Assembly (NCBI RefSeq): GCF_001641085.1 | Contig: NZ_LXIE01000023.1 | Coordinates: 124,001-188,000 of the forward strand | DNA from: Aequorivita soesokkakensis | Lineage (GTDB): Bacteria; Bacteroidota; Bacteroidia; Flavobacteriales; Flavobacteriaceae | DNA length: 64,000 bases | Direction: 5' to 3' | Shown here: positions 40,888-49,739 of the stretch, piece by piece | How the letters are laid out: each line of letters starts with the position of its first letter | How positions within the stretch are numbered: position 1 is the stretch's first letter | The notes under the pieces: generated by a model | What the model was told of the DNA's origin: nothing | What the model saw: the letters and a program-made list of their open reading frames with translations, nothing else | Database searches by the model: none | Position numbers and translations under genes: made by a program

Positions 40888-41619
40888 TTAAAACCCGCGT
40901 TCTTTCTGAAGTTGCTCATAAGCTTCCTGCACTTTTTTGAATTTTTCCTCACCTCCTTTTTGATGGGCTTCATCCATATGCTGCAGTTTATCGGGATGGT
41001 ATTTTTTTACCATGGTTCGGTACGCTGTTTTTATTTCTGGAATAGTTGCAGTTCTTTCAATTTCCAAAATTTTGTATGCACTGTCCGGATTTTTGAAAAA
41101 CATTGCTTTTATGCTTTCAAAATCACGAGCGTAAACCCCTAAAAAACCTGAAATTTTGTTAATTTCATTTACTTCGGAAGTTGAAACACTTCCGTCTGCA
41201 TTCGCAATACTGAACAGAAAATGAAGAATCTGCAAACGACTTTCATAACGTGTTCTTTGTTGCAAAAGAGTACAAATGTTTTGAGCCGAAATTTCGCGCT
41301 TCTTTATTACTTCATTAAAAACCTTAAAAGTGGCATTTGCACGTTCCCGCCCATAAGCTTGCACAAAATATTGACGCACGTAATCCAATTCTGTTTGGCT
41401 TACATTTCCATCGGCTTTTATAACCAAAGAAGCCAAAGAAAGTAAATTAAGCTCAAAATCTGCAGGAGTAACTTGTTGCTGTGATGTGCCGAAAGAGGTC
41501 TGAAATGTTTTACCTTTTACACTTAGGTTATCGAGGAGGCTTCCTAAAACAAAACCAACAATGGCACCGGGAAAACGATATATAAAATAACCTAGAACGG
41601 CCAATAACCAACGAAGCAT
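40888..41619 (-). CDS. TerB/DnaJ-domain protein (DjlA-like)
   Basis: The 243-residue product has a short N-terminal hydrophobic segment (WLLAVLGYFIYRFPGAIVGFVLG), a TerB-like helical domain (~55-165, LASLVIKADGNVSQTELDYV, ANADGSVSTSEVNEINKISG) and a C-terminal J domain (~180-243, SAYKILEIERTATIPEIKTAY, with HPD in KKYHPDKLQHMD). The order matches membrane-anchored DjlA co-chaperones, which stimulate DnaK. No neighbouring chaperone gene is present. Confidence 0.92.
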   Translation of the reverse strand: MLRWLLAVLGYFIYRFPGAIVGFVLGSLLDNLSVKGKTFQTSFGTSQQQVTPADFELNLLSLASLVIKADGNVSQTELDYVRQYFVQAYGRERANATFKVFNEVIKKREISAQNICTLLQQRTRYESRLQILHFLFSIANADGSVSTSEVNEINKISGFLGVYARDFESIKAMFFKNPDSAYKILEIERTATIPEIKTAYRTMVKKYHPDKLQHMDEAHQKGGEEKFKKVQEAYEQLQKERGF

Positions 41620-41664
41620 AAAATTGTAATTTTTCTTTTAAGAGCCGACAAAGGTAAGTATTTA

Positions 41665-41845
41665 AAATACCAAATTTCAAGCACCAAATTCCAAATAAAA
41701 ACTAAAATTCAATTACCAAAATCAAAAAGGGACTGTAAATAGCTTTTTTGAATTTAAGATGTTATTTGAGTTTTATGATTTGTTATTTGTGATTTTTTTT
41801 GGAATTTGGAATTTGTTATTTGGAATTTGTTATTTGGAATTTTTC
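41665..41845. repeat. Cluster of TTTGGAATTTG repeats
   Basis: At least five near-copies of 'tttggaatttg' or its complement occur in ~180 bp, the densest block in the window. The last copies are followed by the brx promoter box at 41860-41867. Confidence 0.7.
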
Positions 41846-41859
41846 CCCTTCAAAATTAG

Positions 41860-41867
41860 TATCTTTA
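41860..41867 (+). promoter_or_regulatory. -7-like box TATCTTTA for bacilliredoxin
   Basis: This is a seven-of-eight match 35 bp before ATG 41902. A TTTG from the preceding repeat lies 23 bp upstream and could serve as the -33 element. Confidence 0.45.
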
Positions 41868-41901
41868 CAGCCACATTTTATAATAATTAAAATAAATATT
41901 T

Positions 41902-42312
41902 ATGTACCCACCCGAACTAGTAAAACCAATGCGCGAAGACCTTACAAGAGTAGGTTTTTCCGAATTACATACAGCCAATGATGTTGAAGAAGCATTAAAA
42001 AAAGAAGGAACAACTTTAGTTGTTGTAAACTCTGTTTGTGGGTGTGCAGCTGCAAATGCTCGCCCAGGAGCGGCCATGTCAATTCAAAACGATAAAAAAC
42101 CAGACCATTTGGTTACTGTTTTTGCAGGTGTTGACCGCGAAGCTGTAGATGCAGCAAGAGCCAATATGGTTCCGTTTCCACCAAGTTCTCCATCAATGGC
42201 TTTATTCAAAAATGGCGAATTGGTGCATATGTTGGAACGCCACCACATTGAGGGCCGTCCAGCACAAATGATTGCCGAAAACTTAAAAGGCGCCTATAAC
42301 GAATACTGCTAA
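41902..42312 (+). CDS. BrxA/BrxB-type bacilliredoxin
   Basis: The 136-residue thioredoxin-fold protein carries the CGC active site in VVVNSVCGCAAANARPGA (~50-60), the hallmark of YphP/YqiW bacilliredoxins that remove bacillithiol from oxidised proteins. The start MYPPELVKPMREDLTRVGF matches the family N-terminus. Its presence suggests a low-molecular-weight thiol system, though bacillithiol synthesis genes are not in the window. Confidence 0.93.
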   Translation: MYPPELVKPMREDLTRVGFSELHTANDVEEALKKEGTTLVVVNSVCGCAAANARPGAAMSIQNDKKPDHLVTVFAGVDREAVDAARANMVPFPPSSPSMALFKNGELVHMLERHHIEGRPAQMIAENLKGAYNEYC

Positions 42313-42331
42313 ACTTTAGAGATCTGTAGTT

Positions 42332-42565
42332 ATGAGAATGACTAAGCCATTTACTATCGTTATTGGAATTTTGGCGCTTGGCGCACTAATTGTCAACATT
42401 TATATGAACCCGAAGGTTTCACATTTATTCGGAAAGGAAATAAATGATTGGCTTTACAGAGCGTTTTGGTTATTGATCGTTGGTGTTTGTGTTTACAATT
42501 ATATTTACATAGAACAAAATACACTGAAAAATAGACCAAAATCTAAATTGAAATCGAAAAATTAA
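42332..42565 (+). CDS. Small two-helix membrane protein, unknown
   Basis: The 77-residue product has two hydrophobic helices (TIVIGILALGALIVNIYM and AFWLLIVGVCVYNYIYI) and a basic C-terminal tail (KNRPKSKLKSK). I do not recognise it. It lies 19 bp after bacilliredoxin on the same strand and is followed by a hairpin, so it is likely the operon's last gene. Confidence 0.7.
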   Translation: MRMTKPFTIVIGILALGALIVNIYMNPKVSHLFGKEINDWLYRAFWLLIVGVCVYNYIYIEQNTLKNRPKSKLKSKN

Positions 42566-42600
42566 TTTTTCAATTTTGAAAACAAAAATTGTCGAACAGG

Positions 42601-42630
42601 AAAAACCGTCTTTTTAAGGGCGGTTTTCTT
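42601..42630 (+). terminator. Terminator after the bacilliredoxin operon
   Basis: AAAAACCGTC-tttttaa-GGCGGTTTT is a stem of about 9 bp with one G-U, followed by TTCTTACTTTT. It is moderate in strength. Confidence 0.6.
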
Positions 42631-42644
42631 ACTTTTGAAAGGAA

Positions 42645-43388
42645 ATGAAGGCATTCTCTAAAATAATAAGTTATCCCTTTACGGTATTGTTTTACCTGTT
42701 TTTTGGTATTACAATTGTCATATTTCATCCCATTCAATGGATTTGTTTTAACTGGTTTGGGTACACAGCACATAAAAAAAGTGTTGATTATCTAAACTTG
42801 ACATTGCTTCGCTGTTTAAATGTTTTGGGAACCACATTCCATATTGACATTAACACCAGCGTCCCGAATAATGTCCCAATAATCATTGTTTCAAACCACC
42901 AAAGTATGTGGGATATTTCGCCTATCACTTGGTATTTACGGAAATATCATCCTAAGTTTATTTCTAAAGTGGAATTAGGTAAGGGCATTCCTTCCGTTTC
43001 CTATAATTTGAGGCACGGCGGCTCTATTTTGATCGACAGAAAAAATCCACGGCAAGCCATTGTAGAAATGGTGAAGTTTTCAAAATACCTTCAGAAGTTT
43101 AAGCGAAGCGGCGTTATTTTCCCCGAGGGAACGCGCAGTAAAACAGGTGTGCCCAAGTCTTTCCGAAGAACAGGATTGCAAACGCTTTTCAAAAAAGTAC
43201 CCGATGGTTATGTTATTCCCGTTACCTTTAATAATTCCTGGAAGTTACAACGTTGGGGAATGTTCCCGATGCAAATGGGCGTCCGTTTGGAAATGACCGT
43301 GCATCCCGCAATAAAAATAGCTGATTACGAAGTTGAAATGCTGATCGACAAAGTGGAAGAAATCATCATTTCAAAAATCCATAAATGA
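42645..43388 (+). CDS. 1-acyl-sn-glycerol-3-phosphate acyltransferase (PlsC family)
   Basis: The 247-residue membrane acyltransferase makes phosphatidic acid. Motif I is VSNHQSMWD (catalytic His and Asp, ~80-88), motif III is PEGTRSKTG (~165), and an N-terminal helix (YPFTVLFYLFFGITIVIF) anchors it. The stop overlaps the HD-hydrolase start by 4 bp, indicating coupled translation. Confidence 0.92.
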   Translation: MKAFSKIISYPFTVLFYLFFGITIVIFHPIQWICFNWFGYTAHKKSVDYLNLTLLRCLNVLGTTFHIDINTSVPNNVPIIIVSNHQSMWDISPITWYLRKYHPKFISKVELGKGIPSVSYNLRHGGSILIDRKNPRQAIVEMVKFSKYLQKFKRSGVIFPEGTRSKTGVPKSFRRTGLQTLFKKVPDGYVIPVTFNNSWKLQRWGMFPMQMGVRLEMTVHPAIKIADYEVEMLIDKVEEIIISKIHK

Positions 43389-44050
43389 TGGACTCATTTT
43401 CTTCGGAAGAAATTATTCAAAACACAATCAATTTTGTAAAAGAGGAATTGCAAAATGCCGAAGGCGGCCACGATTGGTTTCATATTGAACGGGTCTATAA
43501 AAATGCATTGCTCATTTCAGAAAGTGAAAAAGTTGATAAAACTATTATTTCACTCGGCGCATTGCTTCACGATATAGCCGATTCCAAATTTCACAATGGC
43601 GATGAAACCGTTGGCCCAAAAAAAGCGCGAAAGTTTCTAAAATCACAAAATATTTCCGAAGAAACAATCGACCATGTTGTGAAAATTATTGAAAATGTTT
43701 CCTTTAAAGGCGGAAATAAAAACCAGGAATTTCATTCAAAAGAATTGGAAGTAGTGCAGGATGCAGATAGGCTGGACGCGCTGGGAGCTATAGGAATTGC
43801 GCGCACTTTCAACTACGGAGGTTTTAAAAGCCGAAAACTTTACGATCCGGAAATTAAGCCGAATTTGAATATGACGCCTTCAGAATACAAAGTTTCGGAT
43901 GCACCAACAATCAATCATTTTTACGAAAAATTACTTCTTTTAAAAGATAGAATGAATACCGAAACTGGGAGAAAAATTGCTGAAGAAAGGCACGTTTTTA
44001 TGGAAACTTTTCTGAAACAGTTTTATGCGGAATGGAATGGAAAGAAATAA
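43385..44050 (+). CDS. HD-domain phosphohydrolase
   Basis: The 221-residue product has the metal-binding HD set: H in HDWFHIERVYKNALL (~26-40), HD in LGALLHDIADSKF (~60-72) and a later D in QDADRLDALGAIGIARTF. YedJ-type HD hydrolases of this length cleave nucleotides or related phosphoesters; the substrate is unknown. It is translationally coupled to plsC. Confidence 0.9.
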   Translation: MMDSFSSEEIIQNTINFVKEELQNAEGGHDWFHIERVYKNALLISESEKVDKTIISLGALLHDIADSKFHNGDETVGPKKARKFLKSQNISEETIDHVVKIIENVSFKGGNKNQEFHSKELEVVQDADRLDALGAIGIARTFNYGGFKSRKLYDPEIKPNLNMTPSEYKVSDAPTINHFYEKLLLLKDRMNTETGRKIAEERHVFMETFLKQFYAEWNGKK

Positions 44051-44055
44051 GCCTT

Positions 44056-44143
44056 CGTGCAACTCTGCGTCTCTCTGCGTCACTCTGTGTAATAGCTATT
44101 CCACAGAGATACACTGAGAAAACACAGAGATTTACAGAGAAAT
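44056..44143. repeat. CTCTGCG/CTCTGTG palindromic repeat
   Basis: Tandem CTCTGCGT words lead into an inverted pair, CTCTGTG and CACAGAG, then CACAGAGATTTACAGAG. It lies between convergent genes and has the look of a dispersed intergenic element. Confidence 0.65.
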
Positions 44144-44144
44144 T

Positions 44145-45215
44145 TTAAAACAATTTCATCTGCGGATTTTTAAGTTGCAGAAAATGCGAAGCATCCAAAG
44201 CCTCAATTTTCCTGTCTTTTAAATACCTTTTTTTGGCTATTGTCATCGTGTTCTTAACTTGCTCGCTTATTGTCCCTTCGCCTTTCATTCGTCGTCCCCA
44301 ATTGCTATCGTTGAGATTTCCGCCGTGGCATTCGGCAATTTGGTTTAAAATTCGTTCCGCTTTATCGGGAATGGTTTTGTGCGCCCAATCCTTGAAAATT
44401 TCAGCAATTTGACCGTTTAGTCGCACAATTGTATAACCAACATCGTTTGCGCCAAGTTCTGCTACTTTTTTTACCAAAGGAAGAATTTCGTGGCTATTCA
44501 AAGACGGAATAATTGGAGCCATCATTATCCGTACAGGAATTCCGTTTTCTGAAAGCGTTTCCACGGTTTTTAGCCGTTGTTTGATACTCGCAGTTCGAGG
44601 TTCCAGCAATCGGCGCGTATCTTCAGAAAGGGAAGTAATTGAAATATTCGTGGAAATAATATTCAGTTTTGCCATTTCCTTCAAAATATCGAGATCTCGA
44701 AGTATTAAAGAATTTTTGGTGATGATGCCAGTTGGGTGTTTCCATTTCAGCATAACTTCAAGGCATTTTCTGGTGATTTCAAGCTTGCGTTCCAGTGGTT
44801 GATAACAATCCGTATTTCCCGAAAAAACGATGGTATTTCCCTGCCAATTCTTCGAAGTTATTTTTTCTTCCAAAAGTTGTGGTGCATTTCTTTTAAAGAG
44901 AATATTTCTCTCAAAATCCAAACCAGCGCCGTAACCCCAATATTCGTGACTATTTCGGGCGTAGCAATAAACGCAGCCGTGTTCGCAACCTTGATACGGA
45001 TTTGCAGAAAAACCCATCCCAACGTCTGGACTTTCCACTTTGTTCACAAATGTTTTTGGAAAAACTTCAATATAGTTTGTTTTGTTTTTATCTGCTTCTT
45101 CGCCTTCCACTTCACAGAAATTTAAATATTCATCCAGCACTTCGTGACTGTTTTCGAAGAAACGGTTGTGTACATTTTTCTGGGCGCCACGGCCTTTTAG
45201 AAAATCAGCGGACAT
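44145..45215 (-). CDS. PA0069-family radical SAM protein
   Basis: The 356-residue product has the radical SAM cluster motif CxxxCxxC in GCEHGCVYCYARNSHEYWG (~78-96), which binds a 4Fe-4S centre and S-adenosylmethionine. The spore-photoproduct-lyase-like layout follows (VFSGNTDCYQPLERKLEITR, GIITKNSLILRD, NISITSLSEDTRRLLEPRTA). The substrate is unknown. I chose ATG at 45215; the TTG at 45245 is inside the -7 box. Upstream are two direct repeats, possible operators. Confidence 0.9.
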   Translation of the reverse strand: MSADFLKGRGAQKNVHNRFFENSHEVLDEYLNFCEVEGEEADKNKTNYIEVFPKTFVNKVESPDVGMGFSANPYQGCEHGCVYCYARNSHEYWGYGAGLDFERNILFKRNAPQLLEEKITSKNWQGNTIVFSGNTDCYQPLERKLEITRKCLEVMLKWKHPTGIITKNSLILRDLDILKEMAKLNIISTNISITSLSEDTRRLLEPRTASIKQRLKTVETLSENGIPVRIMMAPIIPSLNSHEILPLVKKVAELGANDVGYTIVRLNGQIAEIFKDWAHKTIPDKAERILNQIAECHGGNLNDSNWGRRMKGEGTISEQVKNTMTIAKKRYLKDRKIEALDASHFLQLKNPQMKLF

Positions 45216-45242
45216 AAAAAAACTTTGAAGATTGGATTTCTT

Positions 45243-45250
45243 CAAAGTTA
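45243..45250 (-). promoter_or_regulatory. -7 promoter box TAACTTTG for the radical SAM gene
   Basis: This exact match lies 27 bp before ATG 45215 on the minus strand and fixes the start choice. Confidence 0.6.
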
Positions 45251-45260
45251 ATTATTATTT

Positions 45261-45292
45261 GGAAATAATCCTTTTATAATTGGAAATAATCC
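45261..45292. promoter_or_regulatory. Direct repeat GGAAATAATCC x2 upstream of the promoter
   Basis: Copies at 45261-45271 and 45282-45292 are spaced 21 bp apart, two helical turns, just upstream of the -7 box. Each is itself nearly palindromic (GGA...TCC). The layout suits cooperative binding of a regulator. The distal copy touches the stop codon of the upstream gene. Confidence 0.45.
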
Positions 45293-47115
45293 TATTTATT
45301 TATTGCTTTTTCAAATTTTTCCTTTCCGCCAACAACTGGAATTTCAAGTGTAGTTTTGTCCAAATCAACGGTTAAAATAGTTCCCGGTTCCGGCAAAAGC
45401 GTGAATTGGCTATCACTAGAAAAAATCATCAGCCCAATTTGCTGTCCTGCGGGAATTACTTGATCGTCGGGAATAAGATCAAACGATAGTTCATAAAATT
45501 TACCCGGTTTTAAAGGTTCACTTTCAGAAATGGATTTGGAATTCTGAGGGTCCGCCCAGCCTCGGGTAATTATATTATCGGTAATTTTTGCATTCTTATC
45601 TGTATTCCAAGGTAAGGAAACCATATATACGGAAAGGTTTGCCGCGGGTTTGCTGCTTGCTAATTTGATGTTCAATTTAGAAAGACCCGAAAGGTGTAAA
45701 TCTTCCTTTAAAATAGGAGTTGTGAATAATAATCTATGAATGGAACTTGAAAGTTGTGCAAGTGAATCGCCAGAAAAATTATAATCATCTCTCAACATAG
45801 CTTGTAATTGAACAGTACTCTTCTTTTTTATAGCCAAAACCCCTTCATTTGGTGAGGTAGAATTTAAATGAAGCGTAACGTTTTCAGCGTCCGGATTTGG
45901 ATAATCTGCGTAGGGTGTAGGGTTGTCGTTTTTATCATTTTCGCGGACAATCCATGCTTTTGGACCTTTTTCAATCCCGTTATCAATTCCGAAGAGATAT
46001 TTCGTAAACCATTTATTCATCATGGTAAACGGCGGCGGACCACCGTGGCCGTATTGATGGTAATAAATTTTTACGGGCAATCCCATTTCCTCAGCAGCTT
46101 TATAAATTCGGTAACTGTGCTCGGGCATTACGTTCCAATCGTTAAAACCGTGCGACATAAACAGGGCGGCTTTCATCGGTTTCATATCATTTAAATAATC
46201 ACGCCCAGCCCAAAACTCGTTGTAATCGCCGGTTTTTCTATCTATTCCATTTTTTATTTCGTCATCCCGATAGGTTTCATTGTTATGTGCACGTTTTGAT
46301 TCGTCGCCACTATTTATGAAATCATAAAGTACATCAACATCTTCCCCCAAATATCCGCCGGGCGAGCGAACCAATCCGTTTGAACGGTAATAGTGGTAAT
46401 AGGAAGTATTTGGTGCTATGGGAATAATTGCCTCAAGCCCTTCAACGCCCGTGGTTGCAGCAGCCAGCGGAATGGTTCCGTTATAGGAAGTTCCCGTCAT
46501 CCCAACTTTTCCTGTAGTCCAATATGCTTTTACTTCTTCGTTTCCATCGGGAGTTGTGTAGCCTTTTGCGCGGCCATTTAGCCAATCGATCACCGCTTTT
46601 GGCGCGAGGGATTCATTATCGCCGCCTACGGTTGGGGAGCCTTGTGAAAGCCCCGTTCCGGGAGAGGAGGAATGCACAACAATATAACCGCGCGGCACCC
46701 AGGTTTTAATTTGGGAATTTGAAATTATGGGGCGTTCCCCAAGCCTTTTTACTGAAGGATGCACAATCTCTTTTTCTTCCGCTCCCAGTTCGTGGTGCAC
46801 GTCGTGAAAGGCACCTTCCACTTCGGGAGCAACGCCCGCAAAATAGGGACTGGATTCATAAACTACGGGAAGTTTCAATCCATCCTCGGTTTGTTTTGGT
46901 CTTGTAACGTCAACGTGCATGCGGTCTGGTTTGCCGTCGCTGTCTGTGTCAAAAGTGGTTTCAACCCACAGATCAGTTCTAATCCAATCTTTTTGGTTTT
47001 CAAAAGCGGGAACAATTTGGGCTTCTCCATCTTTAAACCAAGGTTCTGCTTTTTCTTGGGCGATTAGCTGCAACGTAAAAGCGAAAATGAAGCTTAATAG
47101 AATATATTTTTTCAT
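45292..47115 (-). CDS. Xaa-Pro dipeptidyl-peptidase / CocE-NonD hydrolase (S15)
   Basis: The 607-residue serine hydrolase has an N-terminal signal (MKKYILLSFIFAFTLQLIAQ) and an alpha/beta-hydrolase domain with the nucleophile in VGMTGTSYNGTIPLA (~200). The Asp and His are probably in the SHGFNDWNVMP and YHQYGHGGPPPF segments, and a C-terminal jelly-roll (~430-600) completes it. It likely releases Xaa-Pro dipeptides outside the cytoplasm. There is no T9SS tail, so it is probably periplasmic. Confidence 0.92.
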   Translation of the reverse strand: MKKYILLSFIFAFTLQLIAQEKAEPWFKDGEAQIVPAFENQKDWIRTDLWVETTFDTDSDGKPDRMHVDVTRPKQTEDGLKLPVVYESSPYFAGVAPEVEGAFHDVHHELGAEEKEIVHPSVKRLGERPIISNSQIKTWVPRGYIVVHSSSPGTGLSQGSPTVGGDNESLAPKAVIDWLNGRAKGYTTPDGNEEVKAYWTTGKVGMTGTSYNGTIPLAAATTGVEGLEAIIPIAPNTSYYHYYRSNGLVRSPGGYLGEDVDVLYDFINSGDESKRAHNNETYRDDEIKNGIDRKTGDYNEFWAGRDYLNDMKPMKAALFMSHGFNDWNVMPEHSYRIYKAAEEMGLPVKIYYHQYGHGGPPPFTMMNKWFTKYLFGIDNGIEKGPKAWIVRENDKNDNPTPYADYPNPDAENVTLHLNSTSPNEGVLAIKKKSTVQLQAMLRDDYNFSGDSLAQLSSSIHRLLFTTPILKEDLHLSGLSKLNIKLASSKPAANLSVYMVSLPWNTDKNAKITDNIITRGWADPQNSKSISESEPLKPGKFYELSFDLIPDDQVIPAGQQIGLMIFSSDSQFTLLPEPGTILTVDLDKTTLEIPVVGGKEKFEKAINK

Positions 47116-47153
47116 AACTAAAGAATTTATTTTTTCAGAAAGTAAAAGAGTTA

Positions 47154-47579
47154 TTAAACCTTAATCAATACTATGGAATTTTTATCAGTAAAATCTGTAA
47201 TCTCTATCTCTTCAGAATTAACTGTAAACCACATAGTGTTATCATCTATAGGCTTTGCTATACAGGATAAGCTGCGTTGTTCTTGGGTTGATAATACTGT
47301 AAGTATAAAATCAATTTTTATAGGTTCTGCATCTGTATTTACTTCATAGGTTAAGGATGCTTTTTCTTCCTTTAAAGTAATGAACTCTTTTCCACCTAAA
47401 ATCTGGCCATCCAATTCCATAAAAGCGAAACCATCTTCAGTGAATGTTATAAAGCCAACCTCAATTTTACCCTCTCCTTTAGCCTCAGCTACCCATTTCC
47501 CTATAAAATAATTTTGATCTATTTTTTGAGCAAATGAGAATAACGGAAGTAGCATTAATACTACTAAAACATGTTTCAT
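47154..47579 (-). CDS. Small exported protein, function unknown
   Basis: The 141-residue product has a signal peptide (MKHVLVVLMLLPLFSFAQ) and a lipocalin-like beta pattern: YFIGKWVAEAKGEGKIEVGF, FTEDGFAFMELDGQILGG, then SLTYEVNTDAEPIKIDFIL. The IGKW-type N-terminal strand recalls the lipocalin signature, but no ligand is known. It lies 38 bp upstream of the dipeptidyl-peptidase gene on the same strand. Confidence 0.75.
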   Translation of the reverse strand: MKHVLVVLMLLPLFSFAQKIDQNYFIGKWVAEAKGEGKIEVGFITFTEDGFAFMELDGQILGGKEFITLKEEKASLTYEVNTDAEPIKIDFILTVLSTQEQRSLSCIAKPIDDNTMWFTVNSEEIEITDFTDKNSIVLIKV

Positions 47580-47594
47580 CTTTTATTTTAAATA

Positions 47595-48377
47595 TTATTT
47601 CCCCGGAAAATCCGCTTTTCTCTTTTCAAGAAAAGCCTGTGTACCTTCTTTAAAATCCTCGGTGCCGAAACAGTTTCCGAACTGCTCAATCTCTACTTCA
47701 AATCCGTTTTCGCCATCTTCAAAATTTGCGTTGATAGCTCTAATTGCAGATGCAATAGCAACGGAAGAATTTCTCATTATTTTTCCAGCTATTTTTCCAG
47801 TAAATTCAATCAATTCTTCGGGAGTTGTTACATGGTTTACCAAACCGTACTGAAGCGCTTGATTGGCATCAATCATTCCGGCGGTCATTATCATTTCCAT
47901 CGCGCGACCTTTTCCAACTAATTGCGGCAAACGTTGCGTGCCACCGTAACCTGGAATTACGCCCAATGAAACTTCGGGAAGCCCCATTTTTGCGTTGTCT
48001 GAAGCAATGCGGAAATGTGCCGCCATTGCCAGTTCCAATCCGCCGCCGAGGGCAAAACCGTTTACCGCTGCAATTACTGGTTTTGAAAAATTCGCTACAA
48101 AATCAAACAATAGTTCCTGTCCCTTTGCTGCCAATTTTCCACCTTCTTCAACTGAAAAATCTGCGAATTCACTAATATCTGCGCCAGCAACAAATGCTTT
48201 TTCGCCACTTCCGGTGATAATTACAACTTTCGTTTTTGACGAATCTTCGGCTTCTTCGAAGGCATCGTGCAATTCTTGAATTGTTTCACGATTCAATGCG
48301 TTCAATTTTGAAGGGCGATTAATAGTGATTGTAGTGATACCGTTTTCGGTTTCCGAAAGTATGTTTTGGTAACTCAT
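47595..48377 (-). CDS. Enoyl-CoA hydratase/isomerase family protein
   Basis: The 260-residue crotonase has the oxyanion-hole motifs KAFVAGADISEFA (~65-77) and VNGFALGGGLELAMAAHFR (~100-118). The two catalytic glutamates sit in LELAMA and GLPEVSLGVIPGYGGTQRLP. It hydrates trans-2-enoyl-CoA in fatty-acid breakdown or a related pathway. No other beta-oxidation gene is adjacent. Confidence 0.93.
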   Translation of the reverse strand: MSYQNILSETENGITTITINRPSKLNALNRETIQELHDAFEEAEDSSKTKVVIITGSGEKAFVAGADISEFADFSVEEGGKLAAKGQELLFDFVANFSKPVIAAVNGFALGGGLELAMAAHFRIASDNAKMGLPEVSLGVIPGYGGTQRLPQLVGKGRAMEMIMTAGMIDANQALQYGLVNHVTTPEELIEFTGKIAGKIMRNSSVAIASAIRAINANFEDGENGFEVEIEQFGNCFGTEDFKEGTQAFLEKRKADFPGK

Positions 48378-48425
48378 TTTTATATATTTTTAAATGTGAG
48401 TGATGTTTGTCCACATCACAAAAAA

Positions 48426-49697
48426 TTATTTTATAAAATCAAACCCGCAATACGGAACCAAAACTTCGGGGATTTTAATTCCATCCTCAGTTTGGTAATT
48501 TTCAAGAATTCCGGCCAAAACACGGGGTAATGCCAAAGCACTTCCGTTCAATGTGTGCGCGAGTTTGTTTTTTCCGTCAGTATCTTTAAAACGAAGTCTC
48601 AATCTATTCGCCTGAAAAGTTTCAAAATTTGAAACTGAGGAAATTTCCAACCAACGGTCCTGCGCTGTTGAAAATACTTCGAAATCATACGTCAATGCAG
48701 AAGTAAAACCCAAATCACCGCCGCAAAGACGAAGAATTCTGTACGGCAATTTCAATTCGCGAAGAATATCCTTTACGTGCTCCACCATTCCGTCCAAAGC
48801 CGTGTATGAATTATCGGGATGCTCAATGCGAACTATTTCCACTTTATCAAATTGGTGCAAACGGTTCAAGCCGCGAACGTGTGCGCCGTAGCTTCCAGCT
48901 TCACGTCGGAAACAAGGTGTATAACCCGTGCAAGTAATTGGCAAATCTGAATTGTTCAGCAAATCGCCACGGAACATATTTGTAACGGGAACTTCGGCTG
49001 TTGGAATCAAGTATAAATCGTCAATGCCAACATGGTACATTTGTCCCTCTTTGTCCGGCAATTGCCCAGTTCCGTAGCCCGAAGCCTCGTTCACCAAATG
49101 CGGAACTTGGTATTCGGTGTAACCAGCGGAAGTATTTTTATCCAAAAAGTAAGAAATCAAAGCACGTTGCAAACGCGCGCCTTTACCTTTGTAAACAGGA
49201 AAACCTGCGCCCGTTATTTTCACACCAAGTTCAAAATCGATTAAATCATATTTTTTTGCAAGTTCCCAATGTGGAAGCGCGCCTTCAACCAATTTTGGAA
49301 TTTCGCCTTCTTTGTAAACCTCTTCGTTATCGTTTTCATCAGTTCCCGCTGGCACCAAATCATTTGGGATGTTTGGAAGTGTGTAAAGCAATTGCTGTAA
49401 TTTTTCAGCAGCATTAACCATTTGCTCGTTCAATTGTTTTGAAGATTCCTTCAATTCAACTGTTTTTCCCTTAAGCTCGTTTGCTTTTTGGGTTTCGCCA
49501 CTCTGAAAAAGTTTCCCGATTTCCTTTGAATAGGAATTGCTTTGCGCCAAAACTTCATCTAACTGTGCTTGCGAACTGCGGCGTTCTTCATCAACATTTA
49601 AAACTTCTTCCAAAACGGAAGCAGCGTCAATGCCACGTTTGGCAAGGGCTTTTATATATTTTTCTTTGTTTTCGCGAATGTCGGTTACTTGTAGCAT
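48426..49697 (-). CDS. serS: Seryl-tRNA synthetase
   Basis: The 423-residue class II synthetase has an N-terminal coiled-coil arm (~28-105, LDEVLAQSNSYSKEIGKLFQ...) that grips the long variable arm of tRNA-Ser, motif 2 FRREAGSYGAHVRGLNRLHQ (~262) and motif 3 in LNGSALALPRVLAGILENYQ (~380). It is complete. Confidence 0.97.
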   Translation of the reverse strand: MLQVTDIRENKEKYIKALAKRGIDAASVLEEVLNVDEERRSSQAQLDEVLAQSNSYSKEIGKLFQSGETQKANELKGKTVELKESSKQLNEQMVNAAEKLQQLLYTLPNIPNDLVPAGTDENDNEEVYKEGEIPKLVEGALPHWELAKKYDLIDFELGVKITGAGFPVYKGKGARLQRALISYFLDKNTSAGYTEYQVPHLVNEASGYGTGQLPDKEGQMYHVGIDDLYLIPTAEVPVTNMFRGDLLNNSDLPITCTGYTPCFRREAGSYGAHVRGLNRLHQFDKVEIVRIEHPDNSYTALDGMVEHVKDILRELKLPYRILRLCGGDLGFTSALTYDFEVFSTAQDRWLEISSVSNFETFQANRLRLRFKDTDGKNKLAHTLNGSALALPRVLAGILENYQTEDGIKIPEVLVPYCGFDFIK

Positions 49698-49730
49698 TTT
49701 CCTAATTTATTTTGAGAAGTCAAAGTTAGG

Positions 49731-49738
49731 AAAATCAC
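49731..49738 (-). promoter_or_regulatory. -7 promoter box TAACTTTG for serS
   Basis: This exact match lies 33 bp before the serS ATG on the minus strand, just below the HTTM stop. Confidence 0.6.
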
Positions 49739-49739
49739 C

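Noticed and set aside
49001-49417. 138-codon open frame on the plus strand
   Set aside because: It is antisense to serS motif regions with no domain.
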